In this document: one piece after another, positions 55,228-64,000 of the stretch
Position numbering within the stretch: position 1 is the first letter of the stretch
Layout: every line of letters begins with the position of its first letter
Assembly: GCF_014174305.1 (NCBI RefSeq)
Contig: NZ_JABEQH010000001.1
Span: forward strand, 186,001 to 250,000
Reading direction: 5' to 3'
Source: Gluconacetobacter johannae
GTDB lineage: Bacteria; Pseudomonadota; Alphaproteobacteria; Acetobacterales; Acetobacteraceae
Length of the DNA: 64,000 nt
Notes under the pieces: generated by a model
Told to the model about the DNA's origin: nothing
The model's input: the letters and a program-made list of their open reading frames with translations, nothing else
Databases searched by the model: none
Translations under genes and position numbers: made by a program

Positions 55228-56391
55228 CTAGCGCACGGGCGGGGGCAGGGCGCCGACATCGACCCGGTACAGCGACAGGGGCCACGCGACGCCCAGCCGC
55301 CCCTGGTTGAAGGGGGGCGTGCGGTCCAGTTGGGCGACAGGGACGTACAGCTTGCCGTCGGCCGTCACATACGGGTTGGCGGGCCAGCGCAGGCGCGGAT
55401 CGACGATGATGCGCTGGTACACCCGCCCGGCGGTGAAGCGGAAGATGCTGCCGGTCGACACGTCGTCGAAATAGAGCGTGCCGTCGCGCGCCACCGCCAT
55501 GCCGCCCAGCGGCGGTGTGTTGTACCAGAGGGTCGTTCCGTCATCGAGCTCGACGTCGGTGATGCTGGTATCGGTCAGCAGTTCGGTTCCGATCCGGTAC
55601 AGCGGGCCGCTGGCCGTCTGATAGTACAGCCATTGGCCGTCCGGGCTGATTTCGATCTGGTTGACGTTGATGACGGCGGTGTGCCCGGCCCGGTCATGCA
55701 GCACCTGGCCGCCGACCGTGATGGGGTGCTGCGCGGTCAGCGACGGTTGCCGGTCCAGCAGCCGCCGCTGGGTGACCGGACCGGCGCCATCGTGGCCCAG
55801 ATCCATGACGATCAGGCCCGGCACGCCGGAATCGCCGATGAAGGCATGGTCGCGGCCGACCCGCACGCCCGACAGGTGGCTGCCCGGATGCAGCACGGCG
55901 GGGTCGATCGGATAGGTCCTGACGACGGCGCCGGTCCGCGTGTCGATCCGCACCAGCTTCGTCCCCCCCGGCGCGGCCGGCCGGCCGTCGGTGGCGATGC
56001 CGCTGTCCAGAACCCACAGGGTGCCGTCGTCGGTCAGGTGCATCCCCTCGACCGCCGTGAGGCGATGGGCGGCGTCCGCCGTGGCGTCATCGTTCCAGCC
56101 CGCGTCGGGATAGGGGTGTTCGGTGCCGTCCGCGTCGCGCAGCGTCAGCGCGGGGCCGGGCGTGCCCGCCCAGGCGGGGTATTGCAGGATCATCCGCCCG
56201 TCCGGCAGCACCACGACACCGTTCCAGACGCGGGAGGTCGAGCGCGCGACTTCGGTCAGGGGCGCCGAAGGGTCCAGCGGCGGCGCCGGCTTGGCGGCCA
56301 GCGCCGACCCGGCGAACAGGAGGAGCGAGGCGGCCAGCGCGCCGGGCGCGAGGCGGGTCGGGATCGAGCGAACGTGAGACATCGGCGTCAT
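55228..56391 (-). CDS. Secreted major-royal-jelly/Yellow-type beta-propeller protein
   Basis: A 387-residue protein with a signal peptide (LAASLLLFAGSALAA) and a six-bladed propeller pattern. The block QIEISPDGQWLYYQT, then SGPLYRI, is typical of bacterial MRJP/Yellow (L-dopachrome tautomerase-related) proteins, and HAFIGDSGVPGLIVMDLG and GGMAVARDGTLYFDD are further blade motifs. Substrate and reaction are unknown; an SMP-30/gluconolactonase-like lactonase is the alternative. The ATG is at 56391 or, three codons later, at 56382. It stands between thrC and the M32 peptidase gene. Confidence 0.72.
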   Translation of the reverse strand: MTPMSHVRSIPTRLAPGALAASLLLFAGSALAAKPAPPLDPSAPLTEVARSTSRVWNGVVVLPDGRMILQYPAWAGTPGPALTLRDADGTEHPYPDAGWNDDATADAAHRLTAVEGMHLTDDGTLWVLDSGIATDGRPAAPGGTKLVRIDTRTGAVVRTYPIDPAVLHPGSHLSGVRVGRDHAFIGDSGVPGLIVMDLGHDGAGPVTQRRLLDRQPSLTAQHPITVGGQVLHDRAGHTAVINVNQIEISPDGQWLYYQTASGPLYRIGTELLTDTSITDVELDDGTTLWYNTPPLGGMAVARDGTLYFDDVSTGSIFRFTAGRVYQRIIVDPRLRWPANPYVTADGKLYVPVAQLDRTPPFNQGRLGVAWPLSLYRVDVGALPPPVR

Positions 56392-56446
56392 GTCGCCATG
56401 TTCCGTCGCCGAAGGCAACATCCGCCCGGCGAATGGCCGCCATCCC

Positions 56447-57946
56447 CTAACCCTGGCCGCAATAGCGGTCGCGCAGATGCGCGCGGTAGGCGTCGGTCGA
56501 AGGCGGGGCGCCCGTCGCGGCGCGGATGATGTCGGGGGTGGACAGGCGGCTGCCCTGCGCGTGGACGCGCGGGCGCAGCCAGGCCAGAAGCGGCGCGAAA
56601 TCTCCCCGGCCGATCGCCTCCGGGATCGTGGGATCATCGCGGAACGCCGCCGCGCGCAGTTGCGCGGCCAGGATCGCGCCCATGGTGTAGGTGGGAAAAT
56701 ACCCCCACGACCCCGATGGCCAGTGGATATCCTGCAGGCAGCCCAGCCGGTCGCTGGGCACCGTCAGGCCCAGCAGCGCCTCGATGCCGGCGTTGAAGGC
56801 GTCCGGCAGGTCGCGCAGCGCCAGGCGTCCGTCGATCAGCGCCGTTTCCAGATCGTACCGGACCAGGACATGGGCGGGGTATGTGACCTCGTCCGCGTCG
56901 ACGCGGATGAAGCCGGGGCGGACGCGGGTGACGGTGCGATAGAAATTTTCGGCGCTCCAGGCCGGATCGTCGTCCGCGATATCGAATGTCCGGCGCAGCA
57001 GCGGCGCTGCCCAGTCCATGAAGGGGCGCGAGCGGGCGACCTGCATTTCCATCAGCAGCGACTGGCTTTCGTGCAGGCTCATGCCCCGGGCCTGGCCGAC
57101 CGGCTGCGCCCGCCATTCCGGCGGCAGGCCCTGCTCGTACAGCGCATGGCCGGTTTCGTGCACCACCCCCATGACGGCGTTGAGAAAATCGTCCTGCTCA
57201 TACCGGGTGGTGATGCGGACGTCGTCCTCGGCCCCGCCGCAGAAGGGATGGATGCTGACATCCAGCCGCCCGCGCGACATGTCGAATCCCAGCGCCGTCA
57301 TCATCGTCCGGCCCAGGCCCTCCTGCCGGGCCACGGGGAACGACCCCGCCAGCGGCAGAGGGGCGGGCTGGCGGGCCTGATGCGCCAGCGCCGCCTCGAT
57401 CAGGCCCGGCAGGTCGCGCCGCAGTTCGGCGAAGACCGGGTCGATGTCGGTGCGGCGCGTGCCCGGATCGAACTGGTCCAGCAGCGCGTCATAGGGCGAC
57501 AGGCCGAGCGCGGCGCCCTTCGCCGCCGCGATGTCGCGGGTGCGCGCCAGCACCTCGGCCAGCAGGGGCAGCAGGCTTGCGAAATCGCTGTCCCGCCGCG
57601 CGGTCCGCCACGCCATCTCGCAGCGCGAGGTGGCGCGGGACGTGGCCTCGACCAGGTCGGACGGCACGGCGGTGGCGTGGATGAAGGCCCGGCGCATTTC
57701 CCGCAGGTTGGCCTCCTGCCACGATCCGGCCGGGGCTTCGGCACGGGCCAGCAGGTCGCCCATGACCGGTGCGGTCGTCAGTTCGTGGCACAGGACGCTG
57801 AGGGTTGCGATGCTTTCGGCCCGGCCCTCGGCGGCCCCCGACGGCATCATGACGTCCTTGTCCCAGCAGAGGATGCCCAGTGCGTTGCGGATTCGTCCGA
57901 TGCGCGCAAAATGGGTTTCGAGGTCCGCATAAGCCTGCTGGGGCAT
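56447..57946 (-). CDS. M32 family carboxypeptidase (Taq-type)
   Basis: Cytosolic metallocarboxypeptidase that trims C-terminal residues from peptides. The 499-residue, mainly helical protein has the zinc motif HETGH at residues 263-267 in VVHETGHALYEQGL, the third-ligand segment SLHESQSLLMEMQ, DVRITTRYEQDDF, and the C-terminal IHWPSGSWGYFPTYTMGA. ATG at 57946 is the family N terminus; the frame continues far upstream through antisense of the TPR gene. It is divergent from the TPR/glycosyltransferase gene across 78 bases. Confidence 0.93.
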   Translation of the reverse strand: MPQQAYADLETHFARIGRIRNALGILCWDKDVMMPSGAAEGRAESIATLSVLCHELTTAPVMGDLLARAEAPAGSWQEANLREMRRAFIHATAVPSDLVEATSRATSRCEMAWRTARRDSDFASLLPLLAEVLARTRDIAAAKGAALGLSPYDALLDQFDPGTRRTDIDPVFAELRRDLPGLIEAALAHQARQPAPLPLAGSFPVARQEGLGRTMMTALGFDMSRGRLDVSIHPFCGGAEDDVRITTRYEQDDFLNAVMGVVHETGHALYEQGLPPEWRAQPVGQARGMSLHESQSLLMEMQVARSRPFMDWAAPLLRRTFDIADDDPAWSAENFYRTVTRVRPGFIRVDADEVTYPAHVLVRYDLETALIDGRLALRDLPDAFNAGIEALLGLTVPSDRLGCLQDIHWPSGSWGYFPTYTMGAILAAQLRAAAFRDDPTIPEAIGRGDFAPLLAWLRPRVHAQGSRLSTPDIIRAATGAPPSTDAYRAHLRDRYCGQG

Positions 57947-58024
57947 GTTCTGGTCTCCGGCGTGGTCGTCACGACGGACAGTCTGTGCGATGGCGCGGCG
58001 GGCGTGCAACCGGGGGAAGGCGTC

Positions 58025-59938
58025 ATGCCGGCAGATGAGCGTCATCATGGGGGCGATCCGGTGGCCCTGGGGCTGGCCCGCCTGGAAGCGGGCGACCGGG
58101 ACGGGGCGCTGGGGCATTTCCGGGATGCCCTGGCGCGCACGCCCGGCGACCCCGAGGCCCTGCACGGAATGGCCTGCGTGGCCCGCGCCGCCGGCCGGCC
58201 CGACCTGGCCATCGGGCTGGCCGGCAAGGCGGTCGCCGTGCTGCCGGCGGCGCATTTTCACATCACTCTGGGCCGCGCGCTGCACGAACAGGGCCATCTG
58301 GAGGAAGCGCGCGCGGCCCTGAGCGTGGCGACCCTGCGCGAGCCCCGCGATCCGCGCGCCCATGCCGCGCTGGCCGGCGTGCTGGAGGCCCAGGGGGCGC
58401 GGGCCGAAGCCGAGGCCAGCCTGCGCCGCGCCATCGCCCTGCGCCCGCGCGACCCCACCCTGATGCTGGAGCTGGCGCAGTTGCGGACCCGGAGCGGGGA
58501 CAGGATGGGCGGCATCGCCCTGGCCCGCCAGGCCGCCGCCCTGGCGCCCGACCGGGTCGAGAGCCTGGACGCCCTGGCCACCCTGCTGGCCGGCGCGGGG
58601 AAGGCGGAGGAGGCCGAGCCGGTCTATCGCGACATCCTGCGCCTTCGGCCGACCGACCCGGCGGCCTGGGCCAATCACGGCGCGGCCCTGTTCGGGCTGA
58701 ACCGGCATGAGGCCGCCCGTGCGGCGCTGGACCATGCCGCGCGCCTGGCGCCCGAGGTGGCGGAGACACAGAACAATCTGGGCCTGGTGCTGATGGCGCT
58801 GGGCCATCTGCCCGAGGCCCATGCGGCCCTGGCGGCGGCGCGCGCCCTGCGCCCGGAGGATTCGCGGATTGCCGTCAACGCGGCGACCGTCCTGGCCGAC
58901 CTGTCGCGGACCGGGGAGGCCGAGGATCTATGCCGCGCCGTGCTGGCCCGCGCGGACGCGGGGGCCGACCTGGATGCCGCACGGGCCCAATTCAATCTTG
59001 GCACGCTGCTGCTGGCCCGAGGGGCCATGGCCGAGGGATGGCGGTGCCTGGAGGCCCGGTCGCGGTTGATTCCCGTTGCGGACGATCGTGGCGGGGACAC
59101 CCGCGACTGGGACGGGGCGGCCGTCGAATCGGGCGCGGTCCTGCTGCGCGCCGAACAGGGGCTGGGCGACACGATCCAGTTCCTGCGCTATCTGCCGCAG
59201 GCCGCGCGGCGGGCGCGCCTGGAGCTCGATATCCCGGCGTCCCTGCATCGTCTGGTGCGGACCATGCCGGACCCGGACGGCACGTTCTGGCCGCGCTGCC
59301 GCCTGTTGCCGCCCGGTGCGGCGCCGCCGCCCGACATCGTGGCGCGATGCGGGCTGATGAGCCTGCCGGACCGGCTGGGGATAGGCGATGCGCCGGCCTT
59401 CTCGCCCTATCTGCTGCCGACGGCGGCGCGCACGGGGCAGGCGCGCGGTGCGTTGCGGGTCGGCCTGTGCTGGGCGGGCAACCCGTCCTACCGGTTCGAC
59501 CGCCGGCGCTCGGTCCCGCCGGGCATGCTGGCCCCGCTGGGCGAGGTGGCAGGCGTGTCCTTCGTGTCGTTGCAGCATGAGGGGGCCGGGGAGGGGCCGC
59601 CGTTTGCCCTGGAACGGCCGGCGCGGGGCGACCTGCTGACCACCGCGCGGACCATCGCGGGGCTGGACCTGGTCATCACGGTCGATACCGCGATCGCCCA
59701 TCTGGCCGGGGCGATGGGGTGGCCGGTCTGGCTGTTGAACCGCTTTGGCGGCGACTGGCGCTGGTCGGCCTGTTTCGACCTGCCCACGCCGTCGCCGTGG
59801 GGAAACCGGGGCAGTCGCTGGTACCCGTCCCTGCATCAGTTCCGGCAGACGCGGCCCGACCCGCCGGAGCACGCGTGGGTCGAACCGGTCGCGCGGATGC
59901 GCGATGCGCTGGCCCGCTGGCGCGACGGCTTCAGATGA
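58025..59938 (+). CDS. Tetratricopeptide repeat protein with C-terminal glycosyltransferase-like domain
   Basis: A 637-residue fusion. Residues 1-310 are about eight TPR units (for example GLARLEAGDRDGALGHFRDA and YRDILRLRPTDPAAWANHGA). From about residue 340 a GT9/GT41-like domain follows, with LRAEQGLGDTIQFLRYLP, GLCWAGNPSYRFDRRRSVPP and the donor-site ITVDTAIAHLAGAMGWPVW, ending in DWRW. Such proteins are often near flagellar or polysaccharide genes, but none lies here. GGGGGAAGG precedes the ATG at 58025. The 3' end overlaps glnD, convergent, by 8 bases. Confidence 0.83.
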   Translation: MPADERHHGGDPVALGLARLEAGDRDGALGHFRDALARTPGDPEALHGMACVARAAGRPDLAIGLAGKAVAVLPAAHFHITLGRALHEQGHLEEARAALSVATLREPRDPRAHAALAGVLEAQGARAEAEASLRRAIALRPRDPTLMLELAQLRTRSGDRMGGIALARQAAALAPDRVESLDALATLLAGAGKAEEAEPVYRDILRLRPTDPAAWANHGAALFGLNRHEAARAALDHAARLAPEVAETQNNLGLVLMALGHLPEAHAALAAARALRPEDSRIAVNAATVLADLSRTGEAEDLCRAVLARADAGADLDAARAQFNLGTLLLARGAMAEGWRCLEARSRLIPVADDRGGDTRDWDGAAVESGAVLLRAEQGLGDTIQFLRYLPQAARRARLELDIPASLHRLVRTMPDPDGTFWPRCRLLPPGAAPPPDIVARCGLMSLPDRLGIGDAPAFSPYLLPTAARTGQARGALRVGLCWAGNPSYRFDRRRSVPPGMLAPLGEVAGVSFVSLQHEGAGEGPPFALERPARGDLLTTARTIAGLDLVITVDTAIAHLAGAMGWPVWLLNRFGGDWRWSACFDLPTPSPWGNRGSRWYPSLHQFRQTRPDPPEHAWVEPVARMRDALARWRDGFR

Positions 59939-62849
59939 TGGTTTCCAGCACCTGGGGCACGTCGCCGAGGGCGGCCTCCTCGGCCTGGCGCAGGCCGGCC
60001 AGCAGGGCCTCGCGGATTTCGTGCAGGCGGCCCTCGTCGGTGATCTTCAGGCCGAACAGATCCTTGACGTAGAACACGTCGACGGCGCGCACGCCGTAGG
60101 TCGTGATGTGGGCCGAGGCGATCTGCAGCTTCTGGTCGCTGATGGCATTGGTCACGTCATGCAGCAGGCCGGGCCGGTCGCGGCCGTTGATCTCGATGAC
60201 CGTGTAGGTGTTCGACGCCCGGTTGTCGATCACGACGCGCGGCGGCACATGGATGGCGCGCATGCGCCGCCCGTAGCGCGACCGCCCGGTGCAGACGATT
60301 TCCTTGCCGATATCGACCCGGCCCGACAATGCCTGCTCGACCAGGGTGGATAGCCGGACAAGCTGGTGCGGCTCCTCGAACGCCTCGCCGCCCGCATCCT
60401 GAATCCAGAACGTGTCCAGCGCCATGCCGTTGATAAGCGTGTGGATCCGCGCATCGACGATGGACGCCCCGGCGATGGCCAGCGCGCCGGCGATGTGGGA
60501 GAACAGGCCCGGATGGTCGGCGGTGTAGATCGTCACCTCGGTCACGCCGCGCGCCGGCAGGGGCTGGGTTTCGACCGTCAGCGGCGCGTTCCGGGATTCG
60601 GACTCGCGGATCAGGCGGGCATGGCGGGCGTGGGTGTCCTGGTCGAAGGACAGCCAGTAGCTGCCGTAGCCCAGGCCGAGGAAATGCTCGGCCTGTTCGC
60701 GGGTGAACCCGCCTTCGTCCAGCATGTCGGCGGCCGCGTCCTTGGCCCGCGCCACGCGCACGTCGCGTTCGGTCGTGGCCAGCCCGCCTTCCAGGACCTC
60801 GGCCACGCGCATGTACAGCTCGTGCAGCAGGGTGGCCTTCCAGGCGTTCCACACGCGCGGGCTGACCGCGCGCATGTCCACGATGGTCAGCAGCAGCAGC
60901 AGGCGCAGCCGCTCGGGCGACTGGATGGTGTCGGCAAGGTCCAGGATGGTCTTGGGGTCGTCGATATCGCGCTGGAAGGCGGTATGGCTCAGCAGCAGGT
61001 GATGCAGCACCAGCCACGATACGGTCTCGGTCTCCTCGCCGCTCAGGCCCAGTTCGGGGCAGACCTCCAGCGCGATCTCCGACCCCAGTTCCGAATGGTC
61101 GCCGCCGCGCCCCTTGGCGACGTCATGCAGCAGCACGGCCATGTACAGGGCGCGGCGCGATTGCAGGTTGCGGGCTAGGTCGTAGGCCTGCGGGATTTCG
61201 TCGGCCATCGCCCCGTGTTCGATCCGGCCCAGGATCCTGATGGCCTCGATGGTATGCTCATCGACGGTGAAGACGTGATAGGTGTCGAACTGCATCTGGC
61301 CCACGATCCGCGACCAGTCGGGCAGCAGCCGGCCCATGATCCCCGTCTCGTTGAGGATATGCAGCCAGTAGGCATTGCCCTGGCGGCGGTCCTGCGCCGT
61401 GGCGTGGAAGCTGGGGGCCTCGTCGGCCGGCGAATGCTCGCCCTCGGGCGCGTGCCCGATGCGGGGCGCGCGTTCGGGTGGGGCGCCGCACAGCAGTTCG
61501 AGGAAGATGCGCGAGGCCTCGGCGTCCCCGCGCAGGCTGGCCGCCCGGCGTTCCCAGCGGATCAGCTGGTGCATCGCCATCGGGTGGATCGGCAGCTTGC
61601 GCGTGCGCGCCCATTCCAGCAGCCGCATCATCTGGATCGGCTCGGCGTCGAAGGACGTCCCGCGTTCGGGCAGGATCTGGCCGTCCTGCACGGTGAATCC
61701 CGCGTCGCGCATCGCGCTGTCGGCCTGCGGCGCGTTGGCCGACGGGCCGAGCGCCTGGCGCAGCACGGCCGGTTCCAGCACATGCGTCAGGCGCATGACC
61801 TCGCGCACCGTCAGGAAATAATGGCGCATGAACCGTTCGACGCCGACCTGCCGCCCATGACGGGTGTAGCCCATGCGGGCGCCGACCACCGGCTGGACGT
61901 CGAAGGTCAGGCGTTCCTCGGCCCGGCCGGAGATGTAGTGAAGATGCAGCCGCACGCTCCACAGGAAATTCCACGAGCGCCGGGCGCGCTTGGCCTCCTG
62001 CTCGGTCAGCAGGCCCAGCTTGCTGAAGCCGGGGGCCAGCAGGTCGGAAACATGGCGGGTGCCGAACGTATAGCGGCACATCCAGTACAGCGTCTGCAAA
62101 TCGCGCAGGCCGCCGCGCCCTTCCTTGACGTTGGGTTCGACCAGGTACGGGCTGTCGCCGAAGCGATGGTGGCGGGCCGTGCGCTCCTGGCGCTTGTCGG
62201 CGATGAAGCGCGCGGCCCCGGCCTCGACGCAGGCGACGATGTAGCGGGCCTCGAACATCGCGAACAGCGACGTGTCGCCCGCCAGCAGGCGGGCATCCAG
62301 CAGGGTGGTGCGGACGGTGGTGTCGGCCTCGGCCTCGGCGATGCATTGCGGGATCGACCGCGTGGCGTGGCCGACCTTCAGCCCCAGGTCCCACAGGAAA
62401 TACAGGATATATTCCACCACGCGGCTGACGTCGGCCGAAGGGTCCTCGGGTGTGAGGAACAGCAGGTCGATATCGCTGAACGGGGCCAGCATGCCGCGCC
62501 CGTATCCGCCGGTCGCGGCGACCGCCAGCGTGCGGCCGGCCGGGCCGACCGAATCGGCCAGGGCGTGGTCCAGCGCGAAATCCACCAGCGTGCGGATCAT
62601 GCCGTCGGTATGCAGCGCCAGTTGCTTGGCGGCGTTGGCGCCACGCAGGCGGTCGGCCTCGAACTCCTCACGCACCGCGCCCTGGAAGCGGGCAAGGTGA
62701 CGGCGGAACAGGCCGATCGCCTCCTCGCGCGACAGGGGGGCCTGTCCATCCGCGGGACGGAGGGCGGTCGCGAGGCTTTGGGTCAGGTCCCTGACGGACA
62801 GGGACGGGGAAGACGGGGTCGACATCGCGGGCTGATCGGTGTCCTGCAC
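59931..62849 (-). CDS. glnD: Bifunctional [protein-PII] uridylyltransferase/uridylyl-removing enzyme
   Basis: Senses glutamine and adds or removes UMP on PII proteins, controlling nitrogen assimilation. The 972-residue protein has the nucleotidyltransferase motif GGYGRGMLAPFSDIDLLFL, a helical linker (KEGRGGLRDLQTL), the HD hydrolase domain with LLHDVAKGRGGDHSELG, and two C-terminal ACT domains (EVTIYTADHPGLFSHIAGAL; IEINGRDRPGLLHDVTNAI). The start is read as GTG at 62849; an ATG at 62825 is possible. It lies 33 bases after mutS and is probably co-transcribed with it. Confidence 0.95.
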   Translation of the reverse strand: MQDTDQPAMSTPSSPSLSVRDLTQSLATALRPADGQAPLSREEAIGLFRRHLARFQGAVREEFEADRLRGANAAKQLALHTDGMIRTLVDFALDHALADSVGPAGRTLAVAATGGYGRGMLAPFSDIDLLFLTPEDPSADVSRVVEYILYFLWDLGLKVGHATRSIPQCIAEAEADTTVRTTLLDARLLAGDTSLFAMFEARYIVACVEAGAARFIADKRQERTARHHRFGDSPYLVEPNVKEGRGGLRDLQTLYWMCRYTFGTRHVSDLLAPGFSKLGLLTEQEAKRARRSWNFLWSVRLHLHYISGRAEERLTFDVQPVVGARMGYTRHGRQVGVERFMRHYFLTVREVMRLTHVLEPAVLRQALGPSANAPQADSAMRDAGFTVQDGQILPERGTSFDAEPIQMMRLLEWARTRKLPIHPMAMHQLIRWERRAASLRGDAEASRIFLELLCGAPPERAPRIGHAPEGEHSPADEAPSFHATAQDRRQGNAYWLHILNETGIMGRLLPDWSRIVGQMQFDTYHVFTVDEHTIEAIRILGRIEHGAMADEIPQAYDLARNLQSRRALYMAVLLHDVAKGRGGDHSELGSEIALEVCPELGLSGEETETVSWLVLHHLLLSHTAFQRDIDDPKTILDLADTIQSPERLRLLLLLTIVDMRAVSPRVWNAWKATLLHELYMRVAEVLEGGLATTERDVRVARAKDAAADMLDEGGFTREQAEHFLGLGYGSYWLSFDQDTHARHARLIRESESRNAPLTVETQPLPARGVTEVTIYTADHPGLFSHIAGALAIAGASIVDARIHTLINGMALDTFWIQDAGGEAFEEPHQLVRLSTLVEQALSGRVDIGKEIVCTGRSRYGRRMRAIHVPPRVVIDNRASNTYTVIEINGRDRPGLLHDVTNAISDQKLQIASAHITTYGVRAVDVFYVKDLFGLKITDEGRLHEIREALLAGLRQAEEAALGDVPQVLETII

Positions 62850-62882
62850 AGGCTTGCGGTCGGACGGATGTCCGACACTCTA

Positions 62883-64000
62883 TTATCCGTGGTCCAGATG
62901 CCCGGATTCTTCAAGCATCAGTTTCTTGAGCGCGTAGACGGCATCCAGCGCGGTGCGGGGGGTCAGCGCGTCGGGGTCCAGGCTGTCCAGCATGTCGCGG
63001 ACCGGCCGGGGCAGGTCCTGCCCCGATCCGGCGGTGGTATTCCGGCCGTCGTCGCCGTCCGTGGGCGCGAACAACGGCAGAGGCCGCGCGCCGGCCGCGC
63101 GCTCCCTTTCCAGCACCGCCAGCAGCCGCGCGGCACGGCGCACCACGGGTTCGGGCACGCCGGCCAGCCGCGCGACATGCACGCCCCAGCTTCGCCGCGC
63201 CGACCCCGGCACGACCTCGTGCTGGAAGACGACCTGCCCCTTCCATTCCCGCACGCTCATCGTATGGGGCGACAGGCGGGGCAGGCTTTCGGCCAGTTCC
63301 GCCAGTTCGTGGAAATGTGTTGCGAAAATGGAACGGCAGCGCAATGTGGAATGCATGGCTTCCAGCACGGACCATGCGATGGCCAGCCCGTCCAGGGTGG
63401 CGGTGCCGCGCCCGATCTCGTCCACCACCACCAGCGATCGCGGGCCGGCCTGGTTCAGGATGGCGGCGGTCTCGGTCATTTCCACCATGAAGGTCGAACG
63501 GCCGCGCGCCAGGTCGTCGGATGCCCCCACGCGTGAAAACAGGCGGTCGACGATGCCGATCCGCGCCGATTTGGCCGGCACCGGCAGACCGGCCTGCGCC
63601 AGGATGACCGCAAGCGCGTTCTGGCGCAGGAAGGTCGATTTGCCGGCCATGTTCGGGCCGGTCAGCAGCATCACCCGTCGCGCCGGGTCCAGCGAGCAGT
63701 CGTTGGGTGTGAAGCGTTCGCTGCGGGGCAGGGCGGCCTCGACCACCGGATGGCGGCAGGACTCCAGCACGAAGGAGGCGTCGTCCCCGACCTCGGGCCG
63801 GCACCACATTCCCCCGGCCGCCAGGTCGGCGCAGGATTGCAGGACATCGAGCAGGGCCAGGGCCTCGGCGATCGGGGGCAGGGCGGCTTCGTCCAGGATG
63901 TCGCGGACCAGGGTGGCGAACACCAGCCGTTCGCGCGCGGCGGCGCGTTCGGCGGCCTCGGCGATCCGGCGGTCCAGGCTGACCAGTTCCTCGGTGGAAA
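62883..64000 (-). CDS. mutS: DNA mismatch repair protein MutS, C-terminal part (5' end outside window)
   Basis: Recognises mismatches and recruits MutL. The window holds the last 371 codons or so; the frame is open to the edge. The ATPase domain is visible: Walker A LTGPNMAGKSTFLRQ, the ARGRSTFMVEM loop, Walker B SLVVVDEIGRGTATLDG, SIFATHFHEL, and the dimerisation helix-turn-helix near SWGVHVARLAGVP. The C-terminal tail ends with LDAVYALKKLM. The mismatch-binding, connector and most of the lever domains lie beyond the right edge. Confidence 0.95.
   Translation of the reverse strand, partial: STEELVSLDRRIAEAAERAAARERLVFATLVRDILDEAALPPIAEALALLDVLQSCADLAAGGMWCRPEVGDDASFVLESCRHPVVEAALPRSERFTPNDCSLDPARRVMLLTGPNMAGKSTFLRQNALAVILAQAGLPVPAKSARIGIVDRLFSRVGASDDLARGRSTFMVEMTETAAILNQAGPRSLVVVDEIGRGTATLDGLAIAWSVLEAMHSTLRCRSIFATHFHELAELAESLPRLSPHTMSVREWKGQVVFQHEVVPGSARRSWGVHVARLAGVPEPVVRRAARLLAVLERERAAGARPLPLFAPTDGDDGRNTTAGSGQDLPRPVRDMLDSLDPDALTPRTALDAVYALKKLMLEESGHLDHG

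Overview
The window is a contiguous piece of a high-GC (roughly two-thirds G+C) alphaproteobacterial chromosome. It reads as an acetic acid bacterium (Acetobacteraceae), perhaps Gluconacetobacter-like. The supporting clues are LpxI instead of LpxH, a PmtA-type phospholipid N-methyltransferase, an Hsp20-DUF1150 pair, and a relic ctaD-ctaB cytochrome oxidase cluster. The genus is inferred from GC and gene content and not proven. Almost all DNA is coding and the genes are overwhelmingly housekeeping. I see no insertion sequence, prophage, CRISPR array or defence island.

Layout. 1-12731 (+): end of era, then pyrH-frr-uppS-cdsA-dxr-rseP-bamA-skp-lpxD-fabZ-lpxA-lpxI, a run for UMP kinase, ribosome recycling, isoprenoid and phospholipid precursors, outer-membrane protein assembly and lipid A. 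12786-20640: gloA, a small histidine-kinase-like protein on the minus strand, then rpmH-rnpA-yidD-yidC-yihA-argB-dapD-dapE and an unknown membrane protein. 20655-22916 (-): def-fmt-truA. 23082-23931 (+): a small heat-shock protein and DUF1150 behind a sigma-32-like promoter. 23994-29147 (-): rnd-kdsD-lptC-lptA-lptB, a 58-codon relic of rpoN, and hpf. 29395-29834 (-): two identical tRNA-Leu(CAG) genes, each with its own promoter. 29992-40497 (+): an NDUFA9-like protein, gltD-gltB with a strong terminator, pepF and an AarF/ABC1 kinase. 40514-41326 (-): an exonuclease. 41446-46317 (+): uvrB, an aldose epimerase, greB and gshB. 46308-46472 (-): a 54-residue membrane peptide. 46596-50061 (+): pmtA, a degenerate ctaD, ctaB and a coxF-like peptide. 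50094-57946 (-): an M32 carboxypeptidase, a royal-jelly-type beta-propeller protein, thrC, an M16 peptidase, a PmbA-type protein and a Tim44-domain protein. 58025-59938 (+): a TPR/glycosyltransferase fusion. 59931-64000 (-): mutS (5' end outside the window) and glnD.

How the genes work together. Two blocks serve the outer membrane: bamA-skp-lpxD-fabZ-lpxA-lpxI, and kdsD-lptC-lptA-lptB for Kdo synthesis and LPS transport. gltBD and glnD link to nitrogen assimilation, although rpoN at its usual place beside lptB has been reduced to the RpoN-box tail. The ctaD-ctaB-coxF stretch looks like what remains of an aa3-type cytochrome c oxidase locus: the heme O synthase is intact, subunit I has lost most of its binuclear-centre ligands, and ctaC, ctaG, ctaE and surf1 are not present.

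The observations I would look at first are the rpoN relic (24669-24845), the degenerate CtaD (47479-48864), the stand-alone histidine-kinase-dimerisation-like protein (13187-13399), and the duplicated tRNA-Leu units in which the promoter boxes but not the spacers are conserved. None of these amounts to a clearly new multi-gene system.
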